From Dromiciops gliroides (lineage: Eukaryota; Chordata; Mammalia; Microbiotheria; Microbiotheriidae), in the NCBI RefSeq assembly GCF_019393635.1, contig NC_057867.1, positions 73,845,492 to 73,909,491 of the forward strand: 64,000 bases of DNA. The letters are read 5' to 3'. The translations under genes and the position numbers were made by a program. This document shows positions 44,403 through 54,299 of this stretch, one piece after another. The notes under the pieces are model-generated. The model had not been told where the DNA came from and ran no database searches. It saw only the letters and a list, made by a program, of their open reading frames with translations. Within the stretch, counting starts at the first letter, position 1; every line of letters begins with the position of its first letter.

Positions 44403-44818
44403 TGTTAAGGGTTAAAATTCTAGCTAGTCTGTCTAAAATATCTAATGAGTGGTCGCCATCTGTTAAGGGTTAAAATTCTAGCTAGTCTGTCTAAAATATC
44501 TAATGAGTGGTCGCCAATAAATTATAAGCTTTAGCAAGAGTTAGACTTTTAAGCATTTATTAAGGAAAATAAGAATTTGGTAAAGAGAGAGAAAAAGGCC
44601 TAGATTCCTATCTATTAAAGGGAGAGCACATTTCTAGCTCCGCTCTCCACCAGAGTCCAAAGGAAAGAGCGCGAGACTGAGCGCCAGTCTCTTCCTTCCT
44701 CCTCCCACTAGCCCGCGTCACTTCCTGACTCCTGGTCTTGCCCTCAAAGACCTTCCCTTCATGGGCAGAACTCCTCTACAGTAAGTATCCAGCAGGTGGC
44801 GTTATTCCAATCGTTACA
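44403..44818 (-). mobile_element. solo LTR of an endogenous retrovirus
   Basis: Begins TG and ends CA on the + strand and is flanked by the four-base duplication gtag at 44399-44402 and 44819-44822. A polyadenylation signal in minus sense (ttaataaatgctt, near 44550) and a CpG-rich region near 44640-44715 fit an LTR read on the minus strand. Its U5 end (left) carries a 58 bp tandem duplication (44403-44460 and 44461-44518). Four-base duplications are usual for gammaretrovirus-like class I elements. No internal region remains. Confidence 0.82.
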
Positions 44819-45302
44819 GTAGGAAAGACTACTGTGACTTTTCAAAAATGTGTTAAGTTTTCTCTCAATAGATATTTCCCAATAAGCCTCCAAATGACCT
44901 TTTCTTTCTCCCTCTGCATAACTTTATACCTATTTTTTCCTTAATCTTATATTTTTGTTCTTTCAAACTTGTTTGCCTTTCCAGTGTATATATTCTGTTG
45001 TATTACATACATTGTTCTCCTGGTTCTCACTTCACTTGATATCAGCTCATACAAATCTTCACAGGTTTCTCTGAAACAATCATTTTTAATGGCACAATAA
45101 TATCAGATTTCATTCAATTACCATAATTTCTTCAGCATTTCTCCAATTGATAGATCCCCCAAACAGTTTCCAGTAGTTGACTACTGCAAAAAGAACTGCT
45201 GTAAATATTTTTGACCATAGAGTATCCTTTCCTCTTTTAATCTCCTTGGGGTCAGGTAGTAGTATTGCTGCATCAAAGACTATATACACAATTTAGTGAC
45301 TG

Positions 45303-45735
45303 TTATGGGCCAGGAAGCTGGTGGAACTTGGAAGGCATGAGTTGAACCCTCTTTCCTCTCAGCATTGGCTGGGACTATTGTAAGCAAGGAAGTTTATAGT
45401 GCAGATCTGGGGCAGTTACATGACCCAGCTGCTAGGGCAAAAATGAAAAAAGCAGGTTTTAGAATTTTGGCAAAAAACTCCTGAGCCTGCCTGCAACATC
45501 ACTACTGACTGCTTTTTAGCCTTCTTACCTGTGACTTTTATTTGTTTTTATTGTCTGGACTGCTCTTTATTTGCCTTGAGAACTGCTTCTACCTGGGGTT
45601 ATTGAAATGTATTTTTAGTAATAGGACTCTTGTTTGTTTAAATCCTCAGACTGTCAGTTGCATTGCACCATAGGAGGAATATCCACCTGGACAGTCCTGT
45701 TCTCTATTTGGTTTCCTTGGAGAATAGGCCAGGTA
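45303..45735. mobile_element. unidentified insertion within old L1
   Basis: About 430 bp of non-L1 sequence between L1 blocks, starting tgttatgggccaggaagctg. The L1 sequence on the two sides overlaps by about 45 bp in diverged form, so two L1 copies may meet here. An LTR is possible, but no matching ends or duplication were found. Confidence 0.35.
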
Positions 45736-47029
45736 GGTATCAGTGGGTCAAAGGGCATGCATGGTTAAGTGCCATTTTAGGCATAGTTCCAAATGGATTT
45801 CTAGAATGACTGGACCATTTCACAGCTCTACTAACTTTATATTGGTGTTCCTGTTTTCCCATAGCCTCTCCAACAGTTGTCATTATCCTTGCCCCTCCCC
45901 CTCCTTTTTTGGTCATCTTTGTCAATCTGATGAGTGTGAGGTAGAATCTCAGAAATGTTTTGATTTGCATTTCTCTAATTTCTAGCGATTAGAAGCATTT
46001 TTTTTCACATTTGTTGTTAGCTTGCATTTCTTCCTTTGAAATCTGCCCGTTCATCTCCTTTGACCATTTAACTATAAATTTGAATGTATTTTTCTTCTAA
46101 TTGGAACTGCATTGGTTTTGTTCAAATGAATTGTCCTTTTTATCTTCTGTGATCCTATCTATCCCTTGTTTGGTCATGAACTCTTCCGCTATCCATGCAT
46201 TTGTAAATTCATTTCTTCCCTTCTCTAATTTACTTATGATACCGCCCTTTATGTCTAAGTCATATTTCAATTTGAAGATTGTCTTGGTGTATGTTTTGAG
46301 ATGTTGGTCTACACCTAATTTCTTCCAGAATGCTTTCTAGTTTTCTCAGAAGTTTTTGTCCAATTTTTTGTATCTTGATTATGGTAGCTAGGGATATATG
46401 GGGTACATTGAAAACTGTTCTGAACTGTGTTCATTTGGTTCTGTATGTCATATATGTATTATTTTCCATTGATCAACCTCTGTATCTTTAACCAGCACCA
46501 GACTTTTTTGATAATTACTGCTTTGTAGTATATTTTTAGATCTAGTAAGTGCTTTTTCATCCCTTCCCCCGTTATTTCCCTTGAGATTTTTTACCTTTTA
46601 TTTCTCCAGATGAATTTCATTATTATATTTTATTATTCATCATTATGTTTTCTAGGTATAATCTTTTTAGTAATCCTTGGGTAGTTTGATGGTTCTGTCA
46701 CCAAATAAGGAAATTTATTTAGATAGGATTATCATTTTTATGACTTAACCATCACCAATGAATATTTGTCCAATTATTTAGGTCTGTATTTCAGCAAAGA
46801 ATGTTTTGTAGTTGCATTCATATAGTTCTCATATTGGTCTTGGTAGATAGACACTCAAGTCTTTTACATATTCTGTAGTTATTCTAAATAATACTCTTTA
46901 TTTTTACTGGGTTTTGTTAATACATAGAAATGCTGAGGACTTATGTAGATTTATTTACATTCTGCAACTTTGCTAAAATAATTGTTCAAATGAATCGTAG
47001 TTGACTTTTTATGGTTCTCTAGCTTAGTG

Positions 47030-47225
47030 GTGTTCAACTGAAATTAAAATGGGGCCACTAAAATATACAAATGGCTCCCTATGGGCCACATATTGACTTA
47101 GAAAACCACATATTAATGTTATACATGGTCTACTGTATATTTATTTTGTTAAACATATTAATTATATCTTAATTTGGTTCAGGTGGCACCCGGGAGTGTT
47201 GTAGTCAGCTTGTATGTTTGACACC
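47030..47225. mobile_element. probable hAT-type transposon remnant
   Basis: Left 'agtggtgttcaactgaaatt' and right 'gtatgtttgacacctctgct' ends are imperfect inverted repeats around AT-rich sequence with 'tgggccacatattga', as in old hAT elements of mammals. The target duplication is not clear. It lies inside the old L1. Confidence 0.5.
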
Positions 47226-47484
47226 TCTGCTCAGGATTGACCATTGTTTGATATTCAAAAATCAATTGTTTCTTTTCCACTTAGCAATTTTTCCTTGCCT
47301 TATAGCTTTAGCTAGCATTTCTAGTGGTGATAATGGGTATCCTTGATATTTTTGGAAAGTACTCCAACCTTTCTACATTGAATCCAAAATTCTCCAATTT
47401 TGGTAGACTGTTAAAATATTTATTTATATACTTTACTTTGATGTCAATATGAATTTGTGCTGGATTTTTTCTTTTCTTTTTTCT

Positions 47485-47613
47485 TTTTGGAAGCATTCAG
47501 AGTTGTGACTTGCCCAGGGTCATACACCTAGTAAGTGGCTGAGATCAGATTTGAATTCAGGTCCTTCTGACTCCAGGGCTGGTGCTCTGTCCACCCGGCC
47601 ACGTAGCTGTCCT
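47485..47613 (-). mobile_element. short CORE-SINE, antisense, diverged
   Basis: 'gttgtgacttgcccagggtc', 'gtaagtggctgagatcagat' and 'ctggtgctctgtccacccgg' with missing left bases. Confidence 0.78.
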
Positions 47614-48020
47614 TATGTTGTATTTCTTTCAAAAGCCTTTTCAGCATCTATTGATATAATCATCATTCTTCTTTTTTTTAAAAAATATACTCTTATTATT
47701 TTTATGGTTTTTCTTATATTGAACTATAACCCTTCACTCCTGGTCATAATGTCTAACCTGGTCATAGTGTCTTTTTAATGTGTTCATGTAGTCAGCCTAT
47801 TTTTTTAATATTTTGTTTAATATTTTTACATCAATGTTCAATTTTCTTTCAGCACTTTGTCTCTCCTTGGTTTAAGCATCAAGATCATTTTTGTATCATA
47901 GAAAGTTTAGAAGGGTCTCCTTTTTCTCTATTTTTACAAATAGCTTCTATAATGTTGAAATGAATTCTTTTTTGAATGTTTGATGAGGATAGAGGGGGAT
48001 AAAAGTCCATGCATTGTCTT

Positions 48021-48348
48021 ACACTGGGTGCTTGTCCAGTGTGTATTGGGCCTTTAGGTCACTTACTAATGGGTTTCGGTGGTAGTCTGCCCTGTCCTGA
48101 ATTAGGCCTCTTTTTTTCCCTGATCAAGGTGCTGGTTAAGCCTTGTCTATTGCTACAGATGTGAGTGGGCTCCTTGTATTGCCCCTGCTGGACACACTGC
48201 TCTAGACCCCTCTATTTCTCTACCCTTTCTACCTAATGGAGCTTGTGATTACCCTGTTCTGTGATTCTGCAGGATTCTAAGTATGTTTTTAGTAGTTCTA
48301 ATCTGGATGAAGAAATTTATAGCTGATTTTCTTTATCATTGTTCCTTC
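48021..48348. other. unassigned sequence
   Basis: May continue the old L1 upstream of ORF2, but no block was recognised with confidence. Confidence 0.3.
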
Positions 48349-48361
48349 TAGTATATTTTTT

Positions 48362-48512
48362 GTTTTTGTTTTTTTAGTGAGGCAATTGGGGTTAAGTGAC
48401 TTACCCAGGATCACACAGCTAGTAAGTGTTAAGTGTCTGAGGCCGGATTTGAACTCAGGTACTCCTGACTCCAGGGCCGGTGCTCTATCTGCTGTGCCAC
48501 CTAGCTGCCCCA
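48362..48512 (-). mobile_element. short CORE-SINE, antisense
   Basis: tagtatatttttt at 48349-48361 and 48513-48525 flank it perfectly. Complete copy of the 'tactcctgactcc' subfamily. Confidence 0.92.
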
Positions 48513-48759
48513 TAGTATATTTTTTGAGTAGTACTCCGTTGTTTTGAAGGATTTGAGACCTTCTCAGTCCTAACATGGCATCATCTTCCCACAACATCCT
48601 ATATACTGGCAATACTGGTTGTGGTAGCCACTTTGCCTCCCCTCTACCCACCCCACTTCATGCCATCCCCTCTCTTTGACTCATGTAAGTCCCAAATGAG
48701 TTATGTACTCTGAGTCTTTTTCCAGCCAGCTATCCTAGTGCACACATACTTCTTTCAAA

Positions 48760-48915
48760 TAGCCTCTCCTTGTACAAAATGACCAATATGGAAATGTTTT
48801 ACATAATTGCATATGTATAACCTATGTCTGATTGCTTACTGTCTCAGGGAGGGGAGAGAGGAGGGAGGGAAGGATAGAATTTGGAACTTAAAACTTTAAA
48901 TAAAAATGTTTTAAA
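48760..48915 (+). mobile_element. L1 3' end, older tail type
   Basis: 'aaatgaccaatatggaaatg', 'cctatgtctgattgcttact' and 'ttggaacttaaaactttaaa' with an A-rich end. Very short 5'-truncated copy. Confidence 0.78.
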
Positions 48916-48986
48916 AAACTGGGGAAAAAAGCAAATATCATTGAATAATAAATATAGTACATAGAAAAATAAAAAATAGCTTCTTC

Positions 48987-49141
48987 GGGGGCGGCTAGGT
49001 GGTGCAGTGGATAAAGCACCGGCCCTGGATTCAGGAGTATCTGGGTTCAAATCCAGCCTCAGACACTTGACACTTACTAGCTGTGTGACCCTGGGCAAGT
49101 CACTTAACCCCCATTGCCCTGCAAACAAAACAAAACAAAAC
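48987..49141 (+). mobile_element. short CORE-SINE
   Basis: aaaaatagcttcttc at 48972-48986 and 49142-49156 is perfect. The tail is (AAAAC)n. Confidence 0.93.
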
Positions 49142-49156
49142 AAAAATAGCTTCTTC

Positions 49157-49466
49157 TCTGTCAAGAGGAAACAGCACTGTCTATCCAAAACTCTGTCTCC
49201 CAGAAACTCATGCAGCCATATGCTGGAGACATTTTTCTGCTTGCAGAAAACTTGGCCTTCAGTTCCTTGATACAGTTTGTATTGTCACATCTTCCAAGGA
49301 ATATTGAATGAATCATCTTGATGTATGTATGTATGGGAACCACCCTGGTACAAAATCAAATGCATTTTTGTGATTAAAAATAATTAGCACAATGGGGTTG
49401 TATATTCTCAACTTATTTCAGTTAACTGTGAACTGGTAAAGGTTTGGTTCATTTTTGAATATCTTT
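49157..49466. other. unique sequence
   Basis: A gtatgtatgtatg short tandem lies near 49323. Nothing else seen. Confidence 0.4.
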
Positions 49467-50283
49467 TGTGGTGGGTGAAGGATGAAATAACCGAGGAAAC
49501 AAAAGTTTGGTCTTCTGAGCATATCGATTTATTTTATTTTTATGAGACAATGAGGGTTGAGTGACTTGCCCAGGGTCACACAGCTGGTAAGTGTCAAGTG
49601 TCTGAGGTAGAATTTGAACTCAGGTCCTCCTGAACCCCGGGCCAGTGCTTTATCCACTGCGCCACCTAGCTGCCCCCTGAGCATATCGATTTATTAAGCA
49701 ATGCATGCCAATTGCCTAACAAAGTGAAACCGAATTTCCTCAGCTTAGGGGCTGGACCTTGGATGCAGGAGAGATGGACTTTTATACATTAAAAACAATC
49801 AAGACCAATTAATTAAAAAGAAACAGTAATCTGATTTTTAATTGTAGGAAAGATTAGGGACTTTCCCAGTTGGGAGGGGGAGAACAAACAGGTACAATTC
49901 TCTGAATTCAGAAAAAGAACTTTCCTACTACCCCCAAGTGCCTGTAAATACTCAAAGGAAGATGGAAACAATCGTTAATTGATCAGTTTTCCAATAAGAC
50001 GTATGGGTTGCATCAGTCTTTGGGTCTCATTAGGTTTCTGCTCAGCATAACCAAGGTCCTTGGTTAAGGGTCTCCAAGCAGCAGGAGAGGTGGTCCAGTT
50101 TCCTAGCCACTCGGGGCTAGGTTCAAAGAATGCATCAAGGTTTTCTCCCAATTCCCAGAATTGAATAAACTTTTCTCACAAGACAGAATTTGGACTAGAC
50201 CCATAATTGAATAGAAAGAGAACTGAGCTAGGTCCAGAAGTGAGTCACAAGATGGAGTCAGTGTAGTTCATTCAATTCCCACA
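49467..50283 (-). mobile_element. solo LTR of an endogenous retrovirus with a SINE inside
   Basis: TG...CA ends with inverted TGTGG/CCACA. Flanking four bases are cttt (left) and ctta (right), a near-match. Read on the minus strand it has a TATA-like tgtataaaagtcc (near 49775) and a polyadenylation signal ttaataaatcg (near 49690) at plausible positions, with U5 at the left. It is about 655 bp without the SINE. The sequence differs from the LTRs at 44403 and 62795, so it is a third family. No internal region. Confidence 0.78.
49534..49676 (-). mobile_element. short CORE-SINE inserted in the solo LTR
   Basis: Perfect 19-base duplication ctgagcatatcgatttatt at 49515-49533 and 49677-49695. The SINE is complete and younger than the LTR. 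Confidence 0.95.
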
Positions 50284-51250
50284 CTTAACCACTTGGTATT
50301 CTAATCCCCTCAGTTTTCTCACGCTTATGAAAGCTTGCTTGTTCTCTTCTAAGACCATCCTCTAGGAGGTCCTCACTCTGAATAAAATGACTAGGAGACT
50401 AGGCCCCTAGATCGATATTCATTGATATTCCCTCAGCAGACATTTCTGCAGATATTTCCCATATCTTTTGTATCTTCCCCCTCCCCGCTAGAGAGCATGT
50501 CTATCAATCCCTCAATACCCACTCGATTGTGTTCGTTCCTCTATCTCTACCTGCTCCAATCCTATTCTTTACCTGCCTTCTTTGCTTTTGTCCTCTTTCT
50601 GTTTCCTCCATATGCACCTCAGGGATTGTGATGGTCAAAGCACGGTGGTTCCACTCTTCTCGATTGAGAAAACAGCTTGTTGAAATGTCATCTGCCACTC
50701 TTTTACATTTTTCTTCTGTTTGTAGTCCTTCATTTTCAACCTTTTGTTTTAACCAAGTGTTGCTCTGGGTAATCATTGGTAGCCATCTCTCTGGAAAGGA
50801 AGTAAGATGTTTGCTGACTAAGGTGCTTATTTTTGCAATTAATCTACACTGGTTAAACTTATGAAATGATTTTAGTCAGTGTATGTCATTTTTGTTTTTA
50901 TTTTTCAATCACTTAAGTAATACAGGTTAGAGTTTTACTGGCATACCATATATTTTTCTTATCGTTAGTTTTTATTCCTGTTTTGAACTAATTCTGCTTT
51001 TGGCTTTGACAAATCAGTGGTCTGCTTATCCTCAGGCAGCAGACTCAGACATGACATCTGCCTCAACAATAACTTCAGTTTGCAATACAACTCACTCTAC
51101 AAACTCCTGTCGGGTTTTTTTCATTTTTTTCATTTTTAGAGTACCAGTGAGCTGTCCTTCCATTTAGCTGCAAATTTCTTCTGTTTTTATTTATATCAGG
51201 AATGCCAAGATTGATATGATTTATTTCTTCCAGGCATATGCCCATTCTTT
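50284..51250. other. unique sequence, no gene seen
   Basis: The minus-strand open frame at 50504-50776 (90 codons) is charged and soluble-looking but not recognisable. Not called as a gene. Confidence 0.35.
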
Positions 51251-51599
51251 AGTCATTGGACCAGTATCTCACATTTAGAGAACGGTCTAAAACTGTGATT
51301 CTTCACACCGTCTGTCCTGTTTTCTGCCATTCTTTCACCAGCAGTGGAGAAGCAGAAGGGCACTGCACAGGACTGAGGACCTTTTAAGTATTTCTTTGTT
51401 TCAGAGATTGTCATGACCAGAAAAAGAATGATCACCAGCATGGCCAGCCTCTTGGGAGTAGCTAATAGCGGCTCTGTTACAGGTGCCTTGCTAGAAGCCT
51501 TTCCAACTTGGCAAAAACTCTCCAGTTCTTGTGCTCTGCTAACAGCATTTGACCCTAAACCTACACCCCAGTGATGAAACCTAACCCTCAAATTAGAGA
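51251..51599. other. unique sequence under a long minus-strand frame
   Basis: The 163-codon minus frame 51253-51744 spans this stretch and the L2 end beyond it. It has one hydrophobic segment (LAMLVIILFLVMTI). About a third of it is L2, so it is not a gene as it stands. Confidence 0.3.
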
Positions 51600-51755
51600 A
51601 GGACTGTGTAGAGGCCATTTTATATAGCTTCTGCATGTGCTTATAAGTGTACATCTCCCTTATTAGAAAGTAAGGTCCTTGAAGGCTAGGGATTCTTTCC
51701 CTATTATCTTTGTATTTACCAACACAGCACGGTCCCTGGTACATGAGTGTTTAAT
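51600..51755 (+). mobile_element. L2 3' end
   Basis: 'tagaaagtaaggtccttgaa', 'ctagggattctttccctatt', 'tttgtatttaccaacacagc' and 'gtccctggtacatgagtgtt' are the L2 terminus, cut at 51755 by the SINE. Confidence 0.75.
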
Positions 51756-51970
51756 AAGGGCAGCTAGGTGGTGCTGCAGTGGATAAAACACAGGGCCTGG
51801 AGTCAGGAAGATCAGAGTTCAAATCTGGCCTCAGACACTTATTAGGTGTGGGATCCTAGGCAAGTCCTGTTTGCCTCAGTTCCTCATCTATAAAATGAAT
51901 TGTAGAAAGAAATGGAAAACCATTCCAATATCTTTGCGAAGAAAACCCCCAAATACGGTCACGAAGACCA
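51756..51970 (+). mobile_element. MAR1-type SINE fused to L1
   Basis: Head to tail copy (gggcagctaggtggtgctgc to 'caaatacggtcacgaagacc') that stops inside its tail and runs into L1 with no A tail or gap. Confidence 0.87.
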
Positions 51971-52450
51971 TATGAACTGATGCTGAGTGAGATAAGCAGA
52001 ACCAGGAGAACATTGTACACAGTATCATCAACATTGTGTTGATCAATTGTGATAGATTTGATTCTTCTCAGTAATGCAATGGTACAAGATGGTTCCAAAG
52101 GACTCATGATGGAAAAGGCTCTCCAAATCCAGAAAAAAAAAGAACTGTGGAATATGGATGCATATTGAACCAAACTATTTCTTTTCTTTTTGGTGCTGTT
52201 GTTTTTCTTTTTTGAGCTTTTCCCTTTTTGCTCTGATTCTTCTCTTATAACTTGACTAATGCAGAAATATGCTTAATGTTATTGTACATATGTAACCTTT
52301 GTCAAATTACTTGCTGTCTTGAGGGGGGGGGGAATTTGAAACTAGAAATCTTATAAAAACTGTTAAAAACATAATAGAAAACCCCAAATGGTGAAAACTA
52401 TCTCTACATGTAACTGGAAAATAGTAAAATACTTTCATAATTTAAAAAAA
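51971..52450 (+). mobile_element. L1 3' end fused to a SINE
   Basis: Starts 'tatgaactgatgctgagtga' in the ORF2 C-terminus and reaches the A-rich L1 end. Within the 3' UTR, between 'cttataaaaac' and 'gaaaactatctc', there is an extra ~30 bases including 'agaaaaccccaaatgg', a SINE-tail phrase absent from other L1 copies. Confidence 0.88.
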
Positions 52451-52863
52451 GAATGGCCCACAAAGCATCAATAAATCTTATTTAAAAAGAAAACAATGGA
52501 AACTGTGGCTAGGGGAACTTGAGAGAACAGTATGAAGGACTTATTTCACTGAACAGAAGCTTGTTAATAAAGGAATTAAAAAAACAGAAATCCTTTTGAA
52601 ACTTTTTAGAGTTTTAGACCCAGAAAGGAAAATGAAAAGAAAATATTATTACTGGTAGGATTTGAAGGGTTCACGTAAACACTTCTCTATGACTACCACA
52701 GCATCTCTAAAAAGCACGAAATTTGCTTATTTGCCTCTGTTTGTTTTTTAGATTTTTCCACCACTGTTGGTTCAAGATTAGAGCTCCTAGAAGAGGAGGA
52801 GGGAGGCGTTGCGAGAAGAGGTGCAGTTTGAAGTAGGTTTGTTGTTTTAAAAAAAGTATCAGA
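52451..52863. other. unique sequence, no gene seen
   Basis: No repeat recognised. Confidence 0.4.
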
Positions 52864-53003
52864 GGGGCAGCTAGGTGGTGCAGTGGATAAAGCACCGGCC
52901 GTGGATTCAGGAGGACCTGAGTTCAAATCCGGCCTCAGACACTTGACACTTACTAGCTGTGTGACCCTGGGCAAGTCACTTAACCCCAGTTGCCTCACCA
53001 AAA
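52864..53003 (+). mobile_element. short CORE-SINE
   Basis: aaaaaagtatcaga before and aaaaaagtgtcaga after (one difference). Complete copy. Confidence 0.92.
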
Positions 53004-53017
53004 AAAAAAGTGTCAGA

Positions 53018-54100
53018 AATTTGGATTGGATGGAAGAATGGAATGGCCAGTATTAGGCACGTTGGAAAGACTTTTCTTTCTGTCTTTCTTCACTTTGTGT
53101 GTATGTTAGAGTTGGCTATTGTGGACTTGATAGTTAAAGATCAAGAACATAGTGATGAGACATTTTCCCCCTCAATCTCCATACCACTGGACCCTCTTTT
53201 ACTTTTGATATTCTTTTAAGCCCTAAGGGTACATGCCCCCGGGGCTCTGTTGTATGCCCTCTTCCCTGCTTCTCTCCCATGGTGATTTTTAAGCTCTGGT
53301 GGTTTCAATGATCACTTCTGTGTAGATTACTTCCAAATACATGGTGAGGCATTGGCATAACTAGATCGATAGTGCATGGGAGGAATGTTTGGATTGGCTG
53401 AGGAGACTTGGTCATGCACTGTGGGTCTTCTATAAAATAAAATTCAATCCAGACACATTCTTACCTCAAGTACCAGAGCATAGCAGTTTTGGTGGGGTAA
53501 TCTGATGGATTTACTTAAATCAAGCCCCCCTGTCCAATTGTATACCAATACACTAGTAAATCTCCACTAAGAGGAAAGTGAGAAGAAAGCATTTAAATTC
53601 CCTGGAACAAGTTGCCTGGGGCCAGGTGGGGCAAATTAAGAGACCACTTTGGCTTTAGCCTTGGTCTCCTCCCCCACCCAATCCCCTCTTAGCTGGAGGA
53701 TGACTTTACAAGTTTCAAAGGGTCCATAAGATTTGGGGCTTCTCGCTTTCCCAACAGCATCCTAGCATCATCCTCTGCTTTGGGAGCCCAGGAAAGGTTG
53801 GATGTTGGTGCTCAACAGGAACTTCTTGAGCACCTTGTAAAGGGGAGAAAGGGACTTCCGGCAACTAAGAGCTGTAAGTTATGCTTCTGTCACGTGTGTT
53901 CTCTAAGATTGATCCCACTTTCCCCTGGACTCTATAAGTACATATAGTACTATATGTATTCAGGGAGAGCATTTCACAAACTTTTGGGGGGATGTTTTGT
54001 GTTAGTTATGCTACTTCAGTAGATCCCTTTGTAAAAGTCAGACTCACTAAATGTTTTTTAGTCAGTAATCATGATGGGAAGGACACAGATAAGGGTTTAG
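53018..54100. other. unique sequence, no gene seen
   Basis: No repeat or coding signal recognised. Near 53935-53960 a short tagtacatatagtactatat palindromic motif occurs. Confidence 0.4.
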
Positions 54101-54120
54101 ATAAGAAAAGAACTATATGA

Positions 54121-54279
54121 GGGGCAGCTAGATGGCATAGTGGTTAAAGCACCGGCCCTGGATTCAGGAGTACCTGAGTTCAAATCCGGCCTCAGACACT
54201 TGACACTTACTAGATGTGTGACCCTGGGCAAGTCACTTAACCCCCATTGCCTGCAAAAAAACCCCCAAAAAACAATAAA
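54121..54279 (+). mobile_element. short CORE-SINE
   Basis: The 16 bases ataagaaaagaactat at 54101 and again at 54280 continue as atga and acgg. The tail is A with C interruptions. Confidence 0.92.
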
Positions 54280-54299
54280 ATAAGAAAAGAACTATACGG

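Larger units (their letters stand above)
45000..48020 (-). mobile_element. old L1, antisense, interrupted
   Basis: L1 ORF2 blocks in antisense order: 'attgttctcctggttctcac', 'cctcttttaatctccttggg', then after a ~430 bp foreign segment 'gggtcaaagggcatgcatgg', 'cagctctactaactttatat', 'ttgatttgcatttctctaat', 'tttcttccagaatgctttct' and on to 'taagcatcaagatcattttt' at 47875. Only short frames are left. Confidence 0.72.

Noticed and set aside
44738-44944. Open frame overlapping the end of the solo LTR
   Set aside because: It spans the LTR boundary and flanking unique sequence, so it cannot be a conserved gene.
51253-51744. 163-codon minus frame with a hydrophobic segment as a small membrane protein gene
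   Set aside because: Its first third is antisense L2 3' end and the rest matches nothing I know. A long chance frame is the simpler view.
53935-53962. Short palindrome with tagtac and atatag as a protein-binding site
   Set aside because: AT-rich palindromes of this size are expected by chance in 64 kb, and no known motif matches.
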